A stretch of DNA of 64,000 nucleotides from JAAFHZ01 sp964247085 (GTDB taxonomy: Bacteria; Cyanobacteriota; Cyanobacteriia; Cyanobacteriales; Chamaesiphonaceae): the NCBI GenBank assembly GCA_964247085.1, contig CAXTSX010000017.1, forward strand, positions 4,393-68,392, given 5' to 3'. The notes beneath the pieces are model-generated. The model was not told where the DNA came from, ran no database searches, and saw only the letters and a list, made by a program, of their open reading frames with translations. Shown one piece after another: positions 17,348 to 25,905 of this stretch (the first letter of the stretch is position 1; each line of letters begins with the position of its first letter). The position numbers were made by a program, and so were the translations under genes.

Positions 17348-17419
17348 CGTTAAATGCTCCAGGCTACGGGTTAGAATTGAAAGCTTAAATTATTTTTAGT
17401 ATTTATACTTATTGAAACT

Positions 17420-18157
17420 GTGAAAGTATTTGTTTATCACACGCCTGAACTAACTCCCACCGACCACGCTCCCGACTGTGCGATCGCCATCGATGTGTTG
17501 CGAGCAACCACCACCATGGTGACGGCTTTAGCGGCTGGTGCTGAAGCGATCGAAGCATTTCTAGATATGGATACGCTGATGGCCACCAGTGAAAGCTGGC
17601 CAGCGGCTAAGAGGTTACGGGGCGGCGAACGGGGCGGCTCCAAGGTAGCGGGCTGTGATTTAGGGAATTCACCGTTGGACTGTACGCCCGAGGTGGTCGG
17701 CGGCAAGCGCTTATTTATTAGTACCACCAACGGCACCCGCACCCTGCAACGGATCGCCGGGGCTAGAACGGTTTTGGCAGCAGCGCTGGTCAACCGAGCC
17801 GCCGTGGTCGATTATCTGCTCCAACTGCAACCGGAGACTGTGTGGATTGTAGGTTCGGGCTGGGAAGGTAGTTACGCCTTAGAAGATACCGTTTGTGCCG
17901 GGGCGATCGCTGACAGCTTGCAAGCCAAACTACCGGGTAAAGATTTAAAAGACATTGCTGGCAACGACGAAACGATCGCGGCGATCAGTTTGTATCAGCA
18001 GTGGCAGGATGATTTGGTGGGCTTACTGCGGGTAGCCAGTCATGGTCAACGTCTATTGCGGCTGAATTGCGATACCGACATTCAATACTGTGCAGCACTG
18101 GATAACGTTCAAGCTGTGCCGATCAGAACCGAACCGGGTGTTTTTAAAGCCTTGTAA
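17420..18157 (+). CDS. comB: 2-phosphosulfolactate phosphatase family protein (ComB-like)
   Basis: Belongs to the ComB family, magnesium-dependent phosphatases that convert 2-phosphosulfolactate to sulfolactate in coenzyme M synthesis of methanogens. Cyanobacterial members have this fold, but their physiological substrate is not settled. The GTG start gives KVFVYHTPELTPTDHAPDCAIAIDVLRATTTMVTAL. LRGGERGGSKVAGCDLGNSP (about residues 70-89) and ISTTNGTRTLQR (about 95-106) are the diagnostic active-site segments. Length 245 is normal. It converges with trpD 13 bp away. Confidence 0.88.
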   Translation: MKVFVYHTPELTPTDHAPDCAIAIDVLRATTTMVTALAAGAEAIEAFLDMDTLMATSESWPAAKRLRGGERGGSKVAGCDLGNSPLDCTPEVVGGKRLFISTTNGTRTLQRIAGARTVLAAALVNRAAVVDYLLQLQPETVWIVGSGWEGSYALEDTVCAGAIADSLQAKLPGKDLKDIAGNDETIAAISLYQQWQDDLVGLLRVASHGQRLLRLNCDTDIQYCAALDNVQAVPIRTEPGVFKAL

Positions 18158-18170
18158 GATTTTTTCTAAA

Positions 18171-19181
18171 TCAAGCCAAGAATTTCACTAACTCAGTTAA
18201 TTTTCCCCAAGCTGCGCCGCTGGCTATGATCTGTTTAGCGATCGATAGTCCTTGGTGATGATCGCCCAAGGGCACCATTCCCCCCACTTGTAGTGCCAGA
18301 CTGGTGTTTAGAGCCACTGCATCTTTTTGAGCTTGCGTTCCTCGGCCCTGTAAAACTGTGGTTAAAATCTCGGCGTTAGTCGTCACATCGCCCCCGGCTA
18401 AAGCTGCGATCGGCGCTGGCGTAATTCCTAGCTCGTTAGGCAGAATTGTGGCCGACTGCACCTGGCCATTTACCAAAATCGCCATGTCTGTGGCATCGCC
18501 TAATCCGGCTTCATCTAGTTTTTCGCGGCCATGCAGGATGATCGCCATCTCTGTACCCAAAAGTCCCAAGGCTTCAGCCATTACCGTTAGTAACTGTGGA
18601 TCGGAGGTGCCAATGATTTGACCAGTGGGGCGCAGGGGATTCACCAAGGGCCCGAGTAAATTAAACACCGTCCGAATTTTCAGCTCTTGCCGCAACGGAG
18701 CCACCGCCTTCATTGCTGGGTGCCAACCGGGGGCAAACAAAAAGGTAATCCCTACTTCTTCTACTGCGGCTCGGACTTTCTCGCTCGCAGCGCCTAGATT
18801 CACTCCCAAGGATTCCAATACATCGGCAGAACCTACCCGACTAGAGGCCGATCGATTGCCATGTTTGGCTACTTTTAAGCCCGCCGCCGCCGCCACAAAA
18901 GCCACCGCCGTCGAAATATTAAAGGTATCTGCCCCATCGCCACCGGTACCGCAGGTATCAATCACCGGCTGGGGATGATTTACAGCCTCAGCTTGTAGAA
19001 CCTTAGCCATCCCGGCCAGTTCAGCTGCCGATAAGCCTTTGGCTCGCAAAGCCACCAAAATTGCTCCTGATAATCCCGCTGGAATTTGCTCATTGAGCCA
19101 GCCCTGCATTAATTCTGTGGCTTGGTCTTGAGTGAGGGACTGTCGATCGAGGAGTTGTTGCAGGAGTTGCGGCCAAGACAT
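18171..19181 (-). CDS. trpD: Anthranilate phosphoribosyltransferase
   Basis: Second step of tryptophan synthesis, transferring phosphoribose from PRPP to anthranilate. The PRPP-binding DTCGTGGDGADTFNIST is at about residues 74-90, followed by KHGNRSASSRVGSADVLESLG (about 105-125) and RTVFNLLGPLVNPLRP (about 170-185), all canonical. Length 336 is full. It is transcribed away from the phosphofructokinase remnant, with 85 bp between, and is a monocistronic unit by position. Confidence 0.94.
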   Translation of the reverse strand: MSWPQLLQQLLDRQSLTQDQATELMQGWLNEQIPAGLSGAILVALRAKGLSAAELAGMAKVLQAEAVNHPQPVIDTCGTGGDGADTFNISTAVAFVAAAAGLKVAKHGNRSASSRVGSADVLESLGVNLGAASEKVRAAVEEVGITFLFAPGWHPAMKAVAPLRQELKIRTVFNLLGPLVNPLRPTGQIIGTSDPQLLTVMAEALGLLGTEMAIILHGREKLDEAGLGDATDMAILVNGQVQSATILPNELGITPAPIAALAGGDVTTNAEILTTVLQGRGTQAQKDAVALNTSLALQVGGMVPLGDHHQGLSIAKQIIASGAAWGKLTELVKFLA

Positions 19182-19266
19182 AAGCGAAATAAATCAATAA
19201 TTATTTCTGATTCTAAAACAGTTTAGGGAATACTAAGGAATAATTGATACTTACCAGCTAAACCCC

Positions 19267-19692
19267 CTACAAACATTCTTGGGCACCACCAACAAAGGCG
19301 ATCCCTTTGCCTTTCCGATCATTGTTTCGGAAGCGGTGAAAACGGAGTGTGGCGAGATTGTGGAAATCAGTCATAATCGCTATGGTGAGATTGGCTATTA
19401 TCTAGCTACAAAAATTGCAGCGGCCAGTGGGGCCGAAACCCGGGTGACAGTCTTGGGTCACACTCAAAGAGGTGGAATGCATTCCCCGCTCGATCGCTTG
19501 ATTGCCTCCGCTTTTGGGGTAGCAGCAGTCGATCTGATTGCCGATGAAAAGTATGACCATATGGTGGCTTGGCAGCGGCGCGAGGTAATTACAGTTCCGA
19601 TTCAGCAAGCGATCTCGCTGTATTGTGCAGTCAATCCAGAGAGCACCTTAGTAAAAACCGCGCGAGGCTTGGGGATCTATTTGGGTGATTAG
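19267..19692 (+). pseudogene. 6-phosphofructokinase remnant with internal deletion
   Basis: The frame begins without an ATG as LQTFLGTTNKGDPFAFP, which resembles the end of the substrate-loop region near residue 75-95 of cyanobacterial phosphofructokinases. It then jumps directly into IIVSEAVKTECGEIV, RVTVLGHTQRGG, SPLDRLIASAFGVAAVDL and LVKTARGLGIYLGD, the last quarter of the same enzyme. The ATP/F6P-binding core (about 140-180 residues, including the GGDGS and PKTIDND motifs) and the first 70-90 residues are missing. The remnant cannot be an active kinase. It ends 6 bp before folK, which may use its former promoter region. Confidence 0.72.
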
Positions 19693-19698
19693 TAAATA

Positions 19699-20175
19699 AT
19701 GACTGACATATCATGTGCCATCGGCCTGGGTAGTAACCTGGGGCCTAGTCGGCAAATTTTGGAACAGTCGATCGAACAACTGCGGGCTATTCCCCAAATC
19801 GACAATGTCCAGGTTTCTCGCTGGTACCAAACTAAACCCGTGGGGCCACCGCAACCGGACTACCTCAACGGCTGTGCTACTTTCACGACTAGTTTGAATC
19901 CTTGGCAAGTTTTGGAAGTGTTGCAATCGATCGAACAACATTTTGGGCGGGAGCGACAGGTGCATTGGGGAGCCAGGACACTGGATTTAGATTTGCTGCT
20001 CTATGGTCGCTGGCAAATTGACACCGTGAATCTGCAAGTCCCGCATCCTTACATGGCGGAGCGCAGTTTTGTGTTGGTGCCGCTGGCAGAAATTGCTGGG
20101 GATTGGTTATGGCAGGGGGTATCGATCGAGGAGTTGCGATCGAAGTTAGACTGCGCTGATGATTTTAGTTGGTAG
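19699..20175 (+). CDS. folK: 2-amino-4-hydroxy-6-hydroxymethyldihydropteridine diphosphokinase
   Basis: HPPK transfers pyrophosphate from ATP to 6-hydroxymethyl-7,8-dihydropterin in folate synthesis. Characteristic segments: IGLGSNLGPSRQILEQSIEQL at about residues 7-27, SRWYQTKPVGPPQPDYLNG, FGRERQVHWGARTLDLDLLLYG (the metal-binding DLDLL and the RxxxxxWGxRxLDLD signature, about residues 82-103), and PHPYMAERSFVLVPLAEIA. Length 158 is full. It directly follows the phosphofructokinase remnant. Confidence 0.95.
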   Translation: MTDISCAIGLGSNLGPSRQILEQSIEQLRAIPQIDNVQVSRWYQTKPVGPPQPDYLNGCATFTTSLNPWQVLEVLQSIEQHFGRERQVHWGARTLDLDLLLYGRWQIDTVNLQVPHPYMAERSFVLVPLAEIAGDWLWQGVSIEELRSKLDCADDFSW

Positions 20176-20208
20176 AATTGAAGAGCGATATCCAATCAAG
20201 TGCAGCCT

Positions 20209-20472
20209 ATGCTAACAACCATCGAAGGTATTTATCAGGATGGTCAAATTCAGCTTAACGAGCTACCTCAAGATATTCGGGATTGCTCCCAGGTTCTTGT
20301 TACTTTTTTAGATGCTGGCAAGATCGATTCGATTAAACTACGCCAATTGATCGAGCAGTTGGAGACAATTGAAGGGATTCAGCAAGGATTTGAGGAGCTG
20401 AATTCTGGTCAAGTTCGACCTTTAGGTGATTTCGTTCAATCAATGCAGCAAAAATATGGCATTTCAGGTTGA
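20209..20472 (+). CDS. Putative antitoxin of a type II toxin-antitoxin pair
   Basis: A small (87-residue) protein starting MLTTIEGIYQDGQIQLNELP, the short beta-hairpin N-terminus common to AF2212-like/DUF104-type antitoxins, then QVLVTFLD. The remainder is helical and probably wraps the toxin. A GTG three codons upstream (20200) is an alternative start. It overlaps the toxin gene start by 17 nt, the typical antitoxin-first order with translational coupling. Assignment rests on the N-terminal pattern plus context. Confidence 0.75.
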   Translation: MLTTIEGIYQDGQIQLNELPQDIRDCSQVLVTFLDAGKIDSIKLRQLIEQLETIEGIQQGFEELNSGQVRPLGDFVQSMQQKYGISG

Positions 20473-20794
20473 GATCACCCCAATTGCAGAAGCTCAGATC
20501 GAACAAGCTTATTGCTGGTATCGTAAGCATAACCCCGAGTTTGCGGATCTTTGGTTTCGAGGATTGATGAATGCTATTGCTACTCTTCAAGAGAAGCCTC
20601 AGCGATGTACTTTAGCCATCGAAAATGATATTTTTCCAGAAGAAGTACGGCAATTCCTCTATGGAAAAGCCAAGAATGTATACCGAGTACTTTTTACGAT
20701 TCGAGGCACTATGGTGTATGCATTGTATATTCGCCATAGTGCCCAAGCACCTCTAACTTTAGATGATGTAGAACAGCTCGAAGATGGCATTTAG
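20456..20794 (+). CDS. ParE/RelE-type toxin
   Basis: A 112-residue protein from the ATG at 20456. Its start, AFQVEITPIAEAQIEQAYCWYRKHNPEFADLWF, is the classic RelE/ParE superfamily N-terminal strand and helix pair. VRQFLYGKAKNVYRVLFTI and VYALYIRHSAQAPL supply the later strands and a conserved R-H segment before the tail. Such toxins either cleave mRNA on the ribosome or poison gyrase; the target cannot be told here. It overlaps the antitoxin gene by 17 nt. An extended frame to 20426 would place ten extra residues inside the antitoxin gene and is less likely. Confidence 0.85.
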   Translation: MAFQVEITPIAEAQIEQAYCWYRKHNPEFADLWFRGLMNAIATLQEKPQRCTLAIENDIFPEEVRQFLYGKAKNVYRVLFTIRGTMVYALYIRHSAQAPLTLDDVEQLEDGI

Positions 20795-20877
20795 TTTGTA
20801 TCGTACTATTTTGAGATCGATAAATTCCGATCGAAGATAGACTTTTCTGATATGGTCACTCTCACTAAATTAAAATT

Positions 20878-21426
20878 ATGCCCCTCGGAAACGAACCCGC
20901 CGAAGTCATTCAGCCCCAATTTTTCTATCAATCGCGCAAATTTTCGATTCGTGCCGATCGGTTACGGCTGCCCAACGGCGTGGAAGGGGAATGGACGTGT
21001 GTCCAGCATCCTGGTGGCGCAACAGTCGTACCCGTGACCCCTGATGGTCGCCTTATTTTAGTGAAGCAGTATCGGTTTGCCGTGCGTGGCCGGATTTTAG
21101 AGTTTCCCGCTGGCACCCTGGAAGTGGGCGAGAGTCCGGCGGAGACTATCAAACGGGAGATCGAAGAAGAAACTGGTCATCAGGCCAGTAAATGGACAGA
21201 CCTGGGCGAGTTCTTTTTGGCTCCCGGCTACTCTGATGAAATCATTTATGCTTTCTTGGCCGAAGGCGCAGTACTAGTCCCTAATCCGCCCGCTCAAGAT
21301 GATGACGAAGATATCGAAGTGGTGTTTATGACTCCAGCCGAATTAGAAGCCCAAATTTTCACTGGAGCCGGGATTGATGCCAAATCCATCGCCGCTTATT
21401 TCTTAGCCAAGCGGTTTTTAACCTGA
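20878..21426 (+). CDS. Nudix hydrolase, ADP-ribose pyrophosphatase-like
   Basis: A 182-residue Nudix enzyme that likely hydrolyses ADP-ribose or a related nucleoside-diphosphate sugar. The Nudix box reads GTLEVGESPAETI then KREIEEETGHQA (residues about 79-102), matching GX5EX7REUXEEXGU fully. The preceding VVPVTPDGRLILVKQYRFAVRGRILEFPAG is typical of ADP-ribose pyrophosphatases (YqkG/NudF-like). It converges with tsaB, 4 bp apart. Confidence 0.88.
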   Translation: MPLGNEPAEVIQPQFFYQSRKFSIRADRLRLPNGVEGEWTCVQHPGGATVVPVTPDGRLILVKQYRFAVRGRILEFPAGTLEVGESPAETIKREIEEETGHQASKWTDLGEFFLAPGYSDEIIYAFLAEGAVLVPNPPAQDDDEDIEVVFMTPAELEAQIFTGAGIDAKSIAAYFLAKRFLT

Positions 21427-21430
21427 GTAG

Positions 21431-22045
21431 TCAACACCACACCGGGCTTTGACCATAGATCGGTAAAACCGATGACCAAACCGATCGATCGCCATTGTCC
21501 CACTGCTGTTTAGCCAACTCCCACACCGCCGACACCGTATCCGCCACATCTGCCCCCGCCGCGATCGATACCCGCTGCGCACCAGCTGCTGGTATTGTCC
21601 ATTCTTCGGGCGTCGTGACCCGATCGATCTGTAGCACTTCCAAATTTTGCTGAGATCGATCGACCGTATAAATTCCCGTATGAATTTGACCACGCTGGGC
21701 TGGAATTTCCACAGCGATCGGTCCATCTTGACCCTGGCTCCAAGCGATCGCCGCCAAGCTAGAAATCCCAAACACCGGAATCTGGAGCTGTTGGCCAATT
21801 GTGCGGGCGGTAACTACAGCGAGTCTGGTACCGGTGAATCCGCCGGGTCCGATCGCCACTGCCACCCATGCCAAATCTGACCAAGATTGGGGCACCATAA
21901 ATTTAGCCAGATAAGATTGCAGCACATTAGAAGTCTCTCGACCCAGCGGCCAAGACTCGGAGCGCAAACTTCCACCCTCTAAATCTCCGATCGCTAGTCC
22001 CAAGGCAGGACTACTAGTATGCAGCGCCAGACCGTATTTCGCCAT
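21431..22045 (-). CDS. tsaB: tRNA threonylcarbamoyladenosine biosynthesis protein TsaB
   Basis: Partner of TsaD/TsaE in making t6A37 of ANN-decoding tRNAs. The ASKHA-fold N-terminus starts KYGLALHTSSPALGLAIGD. The hallmark AVAIGPGGFTGTRLAVVTARTIGQQL is at about residues 61-86, and PVFGISSLAAIA follows it. The ATG at 22045 gives 204 residues, the family norm; longer upstream extension is unlikely. The first 32 nt overlap the end of the kinase gene in another frame, pointing to cotranscription with it. Confidence 0.92.
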   Translation of the reverse strand: MAKYGLALHTSSPALGLAIGDLEGGSLRSESWPLGRETSNVLQSYLAKFMVPQSWSDLAWVAVAIGPGGFTGTRLAVVTARTIGQQLQIPVFGISSLAAIAWSQGQDGPIAVEIPAQRGQIHTGIYTVDRSQQNLEVLQIDRVTTPEEWTIPAAGAQRVSIAAGADVADTVSAVWELAKQQWDNGDRSVWSSVLPIYGQSPVWC

Positions 22046-23978
22046 AAATTTTAATTGTTTTATCCCAACTGCCCCCGACCAATTTAGCACTATCCGGGCT
22101 AAAAGATAGGGCTTTAATAGCACTATTAAAGTCGGTGATGACTGCCGCCAGTTCCCCACTAGGTAAATGCCAAATCCGCACGGTGCGATCGATTGACCCG
22201 GAAGCCAACCATTGATTATTCGGACTAATCGCCACGCTCAAAACTGTATCGCGATGACCCGTCAAAAACTGACTTTGGGAAGTTTGCAGATCTTGTAATT
22301 TGATAGTGCGATCGGTGCTGGCACTGGCAATGTAGCGATCGCTGATCGCTAGTTGATGAATAGTGCCCTGATGAACATCTTTCATGATTTTGATGGATTG
22401 CTTTTTGGTTGTGTCCCAAAATCGGATACTGCGATCGGCTCCAGTACTCACCAAAATCTCACTGTGCGGTAAAAATCCTAGGCTAGTTACCGACTGCTGA
22501 TGACCATCAAAGGTATACACCAGTGACCAATTATCGCTATTCCACAGCCGGATTTTTTGGTCAGCACTGGCACTAGCTAGCAACTTGCCGTTACCATTAA
22601 AGGCCAAAGCATAGACTTTGCCCCCATGACTATCATCAGTACTCAGATCCACCCGCAGAGTCCGCAGCACTGCGCTAATATGGGGCATTCGGCGCACTTG
22701 GACTTTTTTATCCTCGCCACTAATCAGGATTTGGCCAGCGGGATGAATGGCGATCGCCCAAATTTCGCGGTTACTACACACACAGGCTGCTGGCTTTTGA
22801 AAGCGCAGATTCCAAATGGCAATATTTCCCAGCTCATCCGCACTGGCTAATGATTGGCCATCCGGGAAAAAAGCCAAGGCATTAATTGGCCGACTGTGCC
22901 AATCGAGGGTATTTTCCAGTCGCCAATATTGAGATGAATGCTGTTGAGATACTGGAACAAACGGCTGATTGACAGCGATCGCAGGAGCCGTAATTGTTGA
23001 TGATGGCTGGTTGGTCTGGGGAATCGTGGGGGAAATAATATTAGGTGATGATTGGAGCTGCGGCATCGCTGCCGCCATAATTAGCGGTACCAATTGATCC
23101 GCCGCTAAATCTGTGAACACATCTGCCACGGACTGGTATCTTTCAACCAATGTATAGGCCACTAATTTATTCAAGATATTAGTGAAGTGGCGATCGATCG
23201 ATCGGTCTCCTAGCTGTTTTTCCCATGTCCAGACCATTTCGTTCATGTCACTGAGTTGATCCGGGGCGATACCGGTTAACAGATTGAGGCAAGTAACTCC
23301 CAGGCTGTATAGATCACTGCCAAAAGTCGCAAAGCCGCGCAGTTGTTCGGGAGCCGTATATTCAAACGTACCAATGCTGGTGCCTTGATTAACCATCGTC
23401 GTTGCTGATACCGACTTGGCCGCCCCGAAATCTACTAGAAAAAGCTTACGATCGCTCGCCCGCCGAATGATATTTTCGGGTTTAATATCGCGATGAATTA
23501 CTTGATTTTCGTGGACATACTCCAAAATCTTGAGCAACTCTGCTAGAATCTCCAAAATTTTAGCTGGCGAAAAAGCGCCTTGTTCCTGCAACTCATCTCC
23601 TAAATTTTGGCCACTGATAAATTCTTGGACTAAGTACTGCTGACCATCAGCAGTAACAAAGTAGGCAAAAAGATCGGGGATTTGGGGATGGACACCCAGT
23701 CTTTCCAGGGTAGCCGCTTCTTGTTGAAACAATTCTCCGGCCTTGGCGATCGCGGCAGTACCCTGCACAGCAGGAAAAAATTGTTTAATGACACAGGGTG
23801 GTTGGGATGGCTTGTCTTCATCCACTGCCAGAAAAGTTTTCCCAAATCCACCTTGGCCAATTAGCTCAATGGCACGGTATCGATCGCGCAATAACAAAGA
23901 GCCACCACAGTTGATGCAAAACTTGGACTGTTCAGCATTTTGGGATTTGGTACATTTGGGATTGAGACAGTAACTCAT
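22014..23978 (-). CDS. Serine/threonine protein kinase with zinc ribbon and WD40 repeats
   Basis: A 654-residue signalling kinase typical of cyanobacteria. Cys4, Cys9, Cys21 and Cys24 form an N-terminal zinc ribbon. The kinase domain has the glycine loop GQGGFGKTF (41-49), Lys65, HRDIKPENI (162-170) and DFGAAK (183-188). A Pro/Ser-rich linker (about 300-350) is followed by six or so WD40 units, marked by repeats of the type LASASADQKIRLW, LVSTGADRSIRFW and LASGSIDRTVRIW, forming a propeller likely to bind substrates. Soluble. It overlaps tsaB by 32 nt. Confidence 0.93.
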   Translation of the reverse strand: MSYCLNPKCTKSQNAEQSKFCINCGGSLLLRDRYRAIELIGQGGFGKTFLAVDEDKPSQPPCVIKQFFPAVQGTAAIAKAGELFQQEAATLERLGVHPQIPDLFAYFVTADGQQYLVQEFISGQNLGDELQEQGAFSPAKILEILAELLKILEYVHENQVIHRDIKPENIIRRASDRKLFLVDFGAAKSVSATTMVNQGTSIGTFEYTAPEQLRGFATFGSDLYSLGVTCLNLLTGIAPDQLSDMNEMVWTWEKQLGDRSIDRHFTNILNKLVAYTLVERYQSVADVFTDLAADQLVPLIMAAAMPQLQSSPNIISPTIPQTNQPSSTITAPAIAVNQPFVPVSQQHSSQYWRLENTLDWHSRPINALAFFPDGQSLASADELGNIAIWNLRFQKPAACVCSNREIWAIAIHPAGQILISGEDKKVQVRRMPHISAVLRTLRVDLSTDDSHGGKVYALAFNGNGKLLASASADQKIRLWNSDNWSLVYTFDGHQQSVTSLGFLPHSEILVSTGADRSIRFWDTTKKQSIKIMKDVHQGTIHQLAISDRYIASASTDRTIKLQDLQTSQSQFLTGHRDTVLSVAISPNNQWLASGSIDRTVRIWHLPSGELAAVITDFNSAIKALSFSPDSAKLVGGSWDKTIKIYGEIRSGAAY

Positions 23979-24034
23979 AGCGATTCTGAGCAGATATTCA
24001 ATTTTTAGTCTAGCTGGAATCTCTTGACACCCTT

Positions 24035-25021
24035 TTACTCAGCGATGCTCACATCCCCAGGTGCCGACTTTTTGCTGTACATCATATCGGCTGCCCAGTT
24101 ATAGGTCGTGAATTTGGGTAGCACTTCTTGGCAAAAAGCGGCAGCGGCTTGCGATCGATAGCGGTTCGGATTCACAATTACTGCCAAGATGCGTTGGATG
24201 GTTACACCTTCGATCGAAGCGCGGCACATTAACCCCATTTGCAGCTCTTTTTCGATGGCAGATAAAGATACAAATGCCGCTCCTAGTCCGGCTTGTACCG
24301 CATTTTTAATGGCTTCGATCGAATTCAATTCCATTTCAATCTTCAAACGCTTGGGGTCAATGTCGCAGCGGGTCAATACCTGGTCGATTACTTTGCGAAT
24401 CGTTGATTGAGAATCGAGGGCGATAAATTTGAGCTTGTACAAGTCGTCTTTTTGAATACTGCCCATTTTGGCAAAGGCATGACCGCTAGGAATAATCAGC
24501 GCCAACTCGTCTTCGGCATAGGGAATTACCTCTAGCGATTCTTGCAGTTCGGCTGGCACCTCACCGCCAATGATCGCCAGATCGACCTGTCCGTTGGCGA
24601 CACTCCAAGCCGTCCGGCGGGTGGAATGAACATGCAGCTGCACCGATACTTCGGGATACTTTTCCCGAAATACCCCAATCATCCGGGGTAATAAATAGGT
24701 ACCAGTAGTTTGGGACGCGCCCACAATTAAAGTACCACCCTGTAAATTTTGCAGATCTTCGATCGCTCGGCAAGTTTCCTGGCAGAGGGTCAAAATCTTA
24801 TCGCCGTATTCCAGTAACAAATGTCCAGCTTCGGTAAGTTGCGCCCGGCGGCCGCCTCGATCGAATAAAGGTACGTCTAACTGCCTTTCCAGGTTCTGCA
24901 CTTGTAAACTGACAGCTGGTTGCGAAACATATAAACTATCAGCAGCTCTTTTAAAGCTACCTTCAGCCGCAATTGCTTTCAAGATCCGCAACTGGTCTAA
25001 GGTAAAAGGAAGGTCAGACAT
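24035..25021 (-). CDS. rbcR: LysR-family transcriptional regulator RbcR (Ycf30)
   Basis: A 328-residue LysR regulator. The winged helix-turn-helix reads TLDQLRILKAIAAEGSFKRAADSLYVSQPAVSLQVQNLE (about residues 7-45). The effector domain contains GTLIVGASQTTGTYLLPRMIGVFREKYPEV, the segment shared by RbcR of cyanobacteria and Ycf30 of red-algal plastids, which control RuBisCO genes. CcmR/NdhR and CmpR are related alternatives, but the LPFTLDQLRILKAIA start and C-terminal ALAAFC-type segment favour RbcR. No rbc genes are in the window. Confidence 0.88.
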   Translation of the reverse strand: MSDLPFTLDQLRILKAIAAEGSFKRAADSLYVSQPAVSLQVQNLERQLDVPLFDRGGRRAQLTEAGHLLLEYGDKILTLCQETCRAIEDLQNLQGGTLIVGASQTTGTYLLPRMIGVFREKYPEVSVQLHVHSTRRTAWSVANGQVDLAIIGGEVPAELQESLEVIPYAEDELALIIPSGHAFAKMGSIQKDDLYKLKFIALDSQSTIRKVIDQVLTRCDIDPKRLKIEMELNSIEAIKNAVQAGLGAAFVSLSAIEKELQMGLMCRASIEGVTIQRILAVIVNPNRYRSQAAAAFCQEVLPKFTTYNWAADMMYSKKSAPGDVSIAE

Positions 25022-25138
25022 AGCCTAAATCTTTAGCAGACGAATAGGGAAGAATCACGGACATAGCCGCAACTCCTCAATTATCTACGAAAGTTGATTT
25101 TTTATAATAAAAACTTATGTTACAGGCATAGATTCAGA

Positions 25139-25423
25139 CTAGTGAACGAATTGGTATAGGAGGGGGACGGCAGAACCAATGGCACTGAGGGCAAAAATGG
25201 CCAACATCGGCGACAAATCAAAATTCCCCACTGGCGGAATAATGTTACGGAAGATGTTTAAGTAAGGATCCGTAACTGGACCTAAAACTCCTGCAACTTG
25301 CTGCATCCAATCGACTGCGGGAAACCAAGTGAGCAGCAAGCGACCAAAAATCAGGTAGCTGTAAAGCTGAATAAAATTCTGAATACTGGTTAATAGTAAT
25401 AGGGGTAGGGATTCGGATGTCAT
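25139..25423 (-). CDS. YggT/Ycf19 family membrane protein
   Basis: A 94-residue membrane protein with two hydrophobic helices (about residues 8-30 and 70-90). Diagnostic pieces are YSYLIFGRLLLTWFPAVDW, VTDPYLNIFRNIIPPVG and DLSPMLAIFAL, the YggT/Ycf19 pattern. Members are linked to membrane organisation, division-related or photosynthetic membrane roles in cyanobacteria and plastids. It sits between the YtxH-like gene and rbcR on the same strand. Confidence 0.9.
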   Translation of the reverse strand: MTSESLPLLLLTSIQNFIQLYSYLIFGRLLLTWFPAVDWMQQVAGVLGPVTDPYLNIFRNIIPPVGNFDLSPMLAIFALSAIGSAVPLLYQFVH

Positions 25424-25486
25424 AAAATTACCGGAGGAATATTTTCAGGCTGTGTTTAGATTTTAACTGAATTTATTAGTTAGCAG

Positions 25487-25819
25487 CTAGAGTTCCGGTT
25501 GTTTACCAGCCGATTGATAGTCTGCGGGCAGCTGCTCTAAAGACGTTTCACCCATTTGCACATTACCTAAAGAAGACCGCACTTGTTCGATCGCCCCATT
25601 TAAGTCCGCAATCTTATTTTCTAGACTTTGCTGAGCCGATTCCATGAGGTCATTATTGGACGCACCATTTTGGTTGCGGGCTTTGATCCGGCGCAACACC
25701 TCTGGCTCTTCGCCGTTTAGTTGCCGACTGGCCAATACTGCACCGATCGTTCCACCTACTAAACCACCGACCAGGCTACCCAGGAAGAAACCAGTACTAA
25801 AACCATCACGTTGACTCAT
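25487..25819 (-). CDS. YtxH-like glycine-rich membrane-associated protein
   Basis: A 110-residue protein with a Gly-rich hydrophobic N-terminal helix, GFFLGSLVGGLVGGTIGAVLAS (residues about 9-30), followed by a polar helical tail. The Gly-zipper plus coiled tail is the YtxH-like/general-stress layout. Function is unknown in cyanobacteria. Its stop lies 63 bp before the yggT start and it follows upp, so the three may share a transcript. Confidence 0.65.
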   Translation of the reverse strand: MSQRDGFSTGFFLGSLVGGLVGGTIGAVLASRQLNGEEPEVLRRIKARNQNGASNNDLMESAQQSLENKIADLNGAIEQVRSSLGNVQMGETSLEQLPADYQSAGKQPEL

Positions 25820-25905
25820 AACTCTCCAGTAGTTTGATTGACTATTATTTAATTAATCTTGGGGTGTGATCCATTATTAAGATTACCCTGATTGACAACT
25901 CCAGT

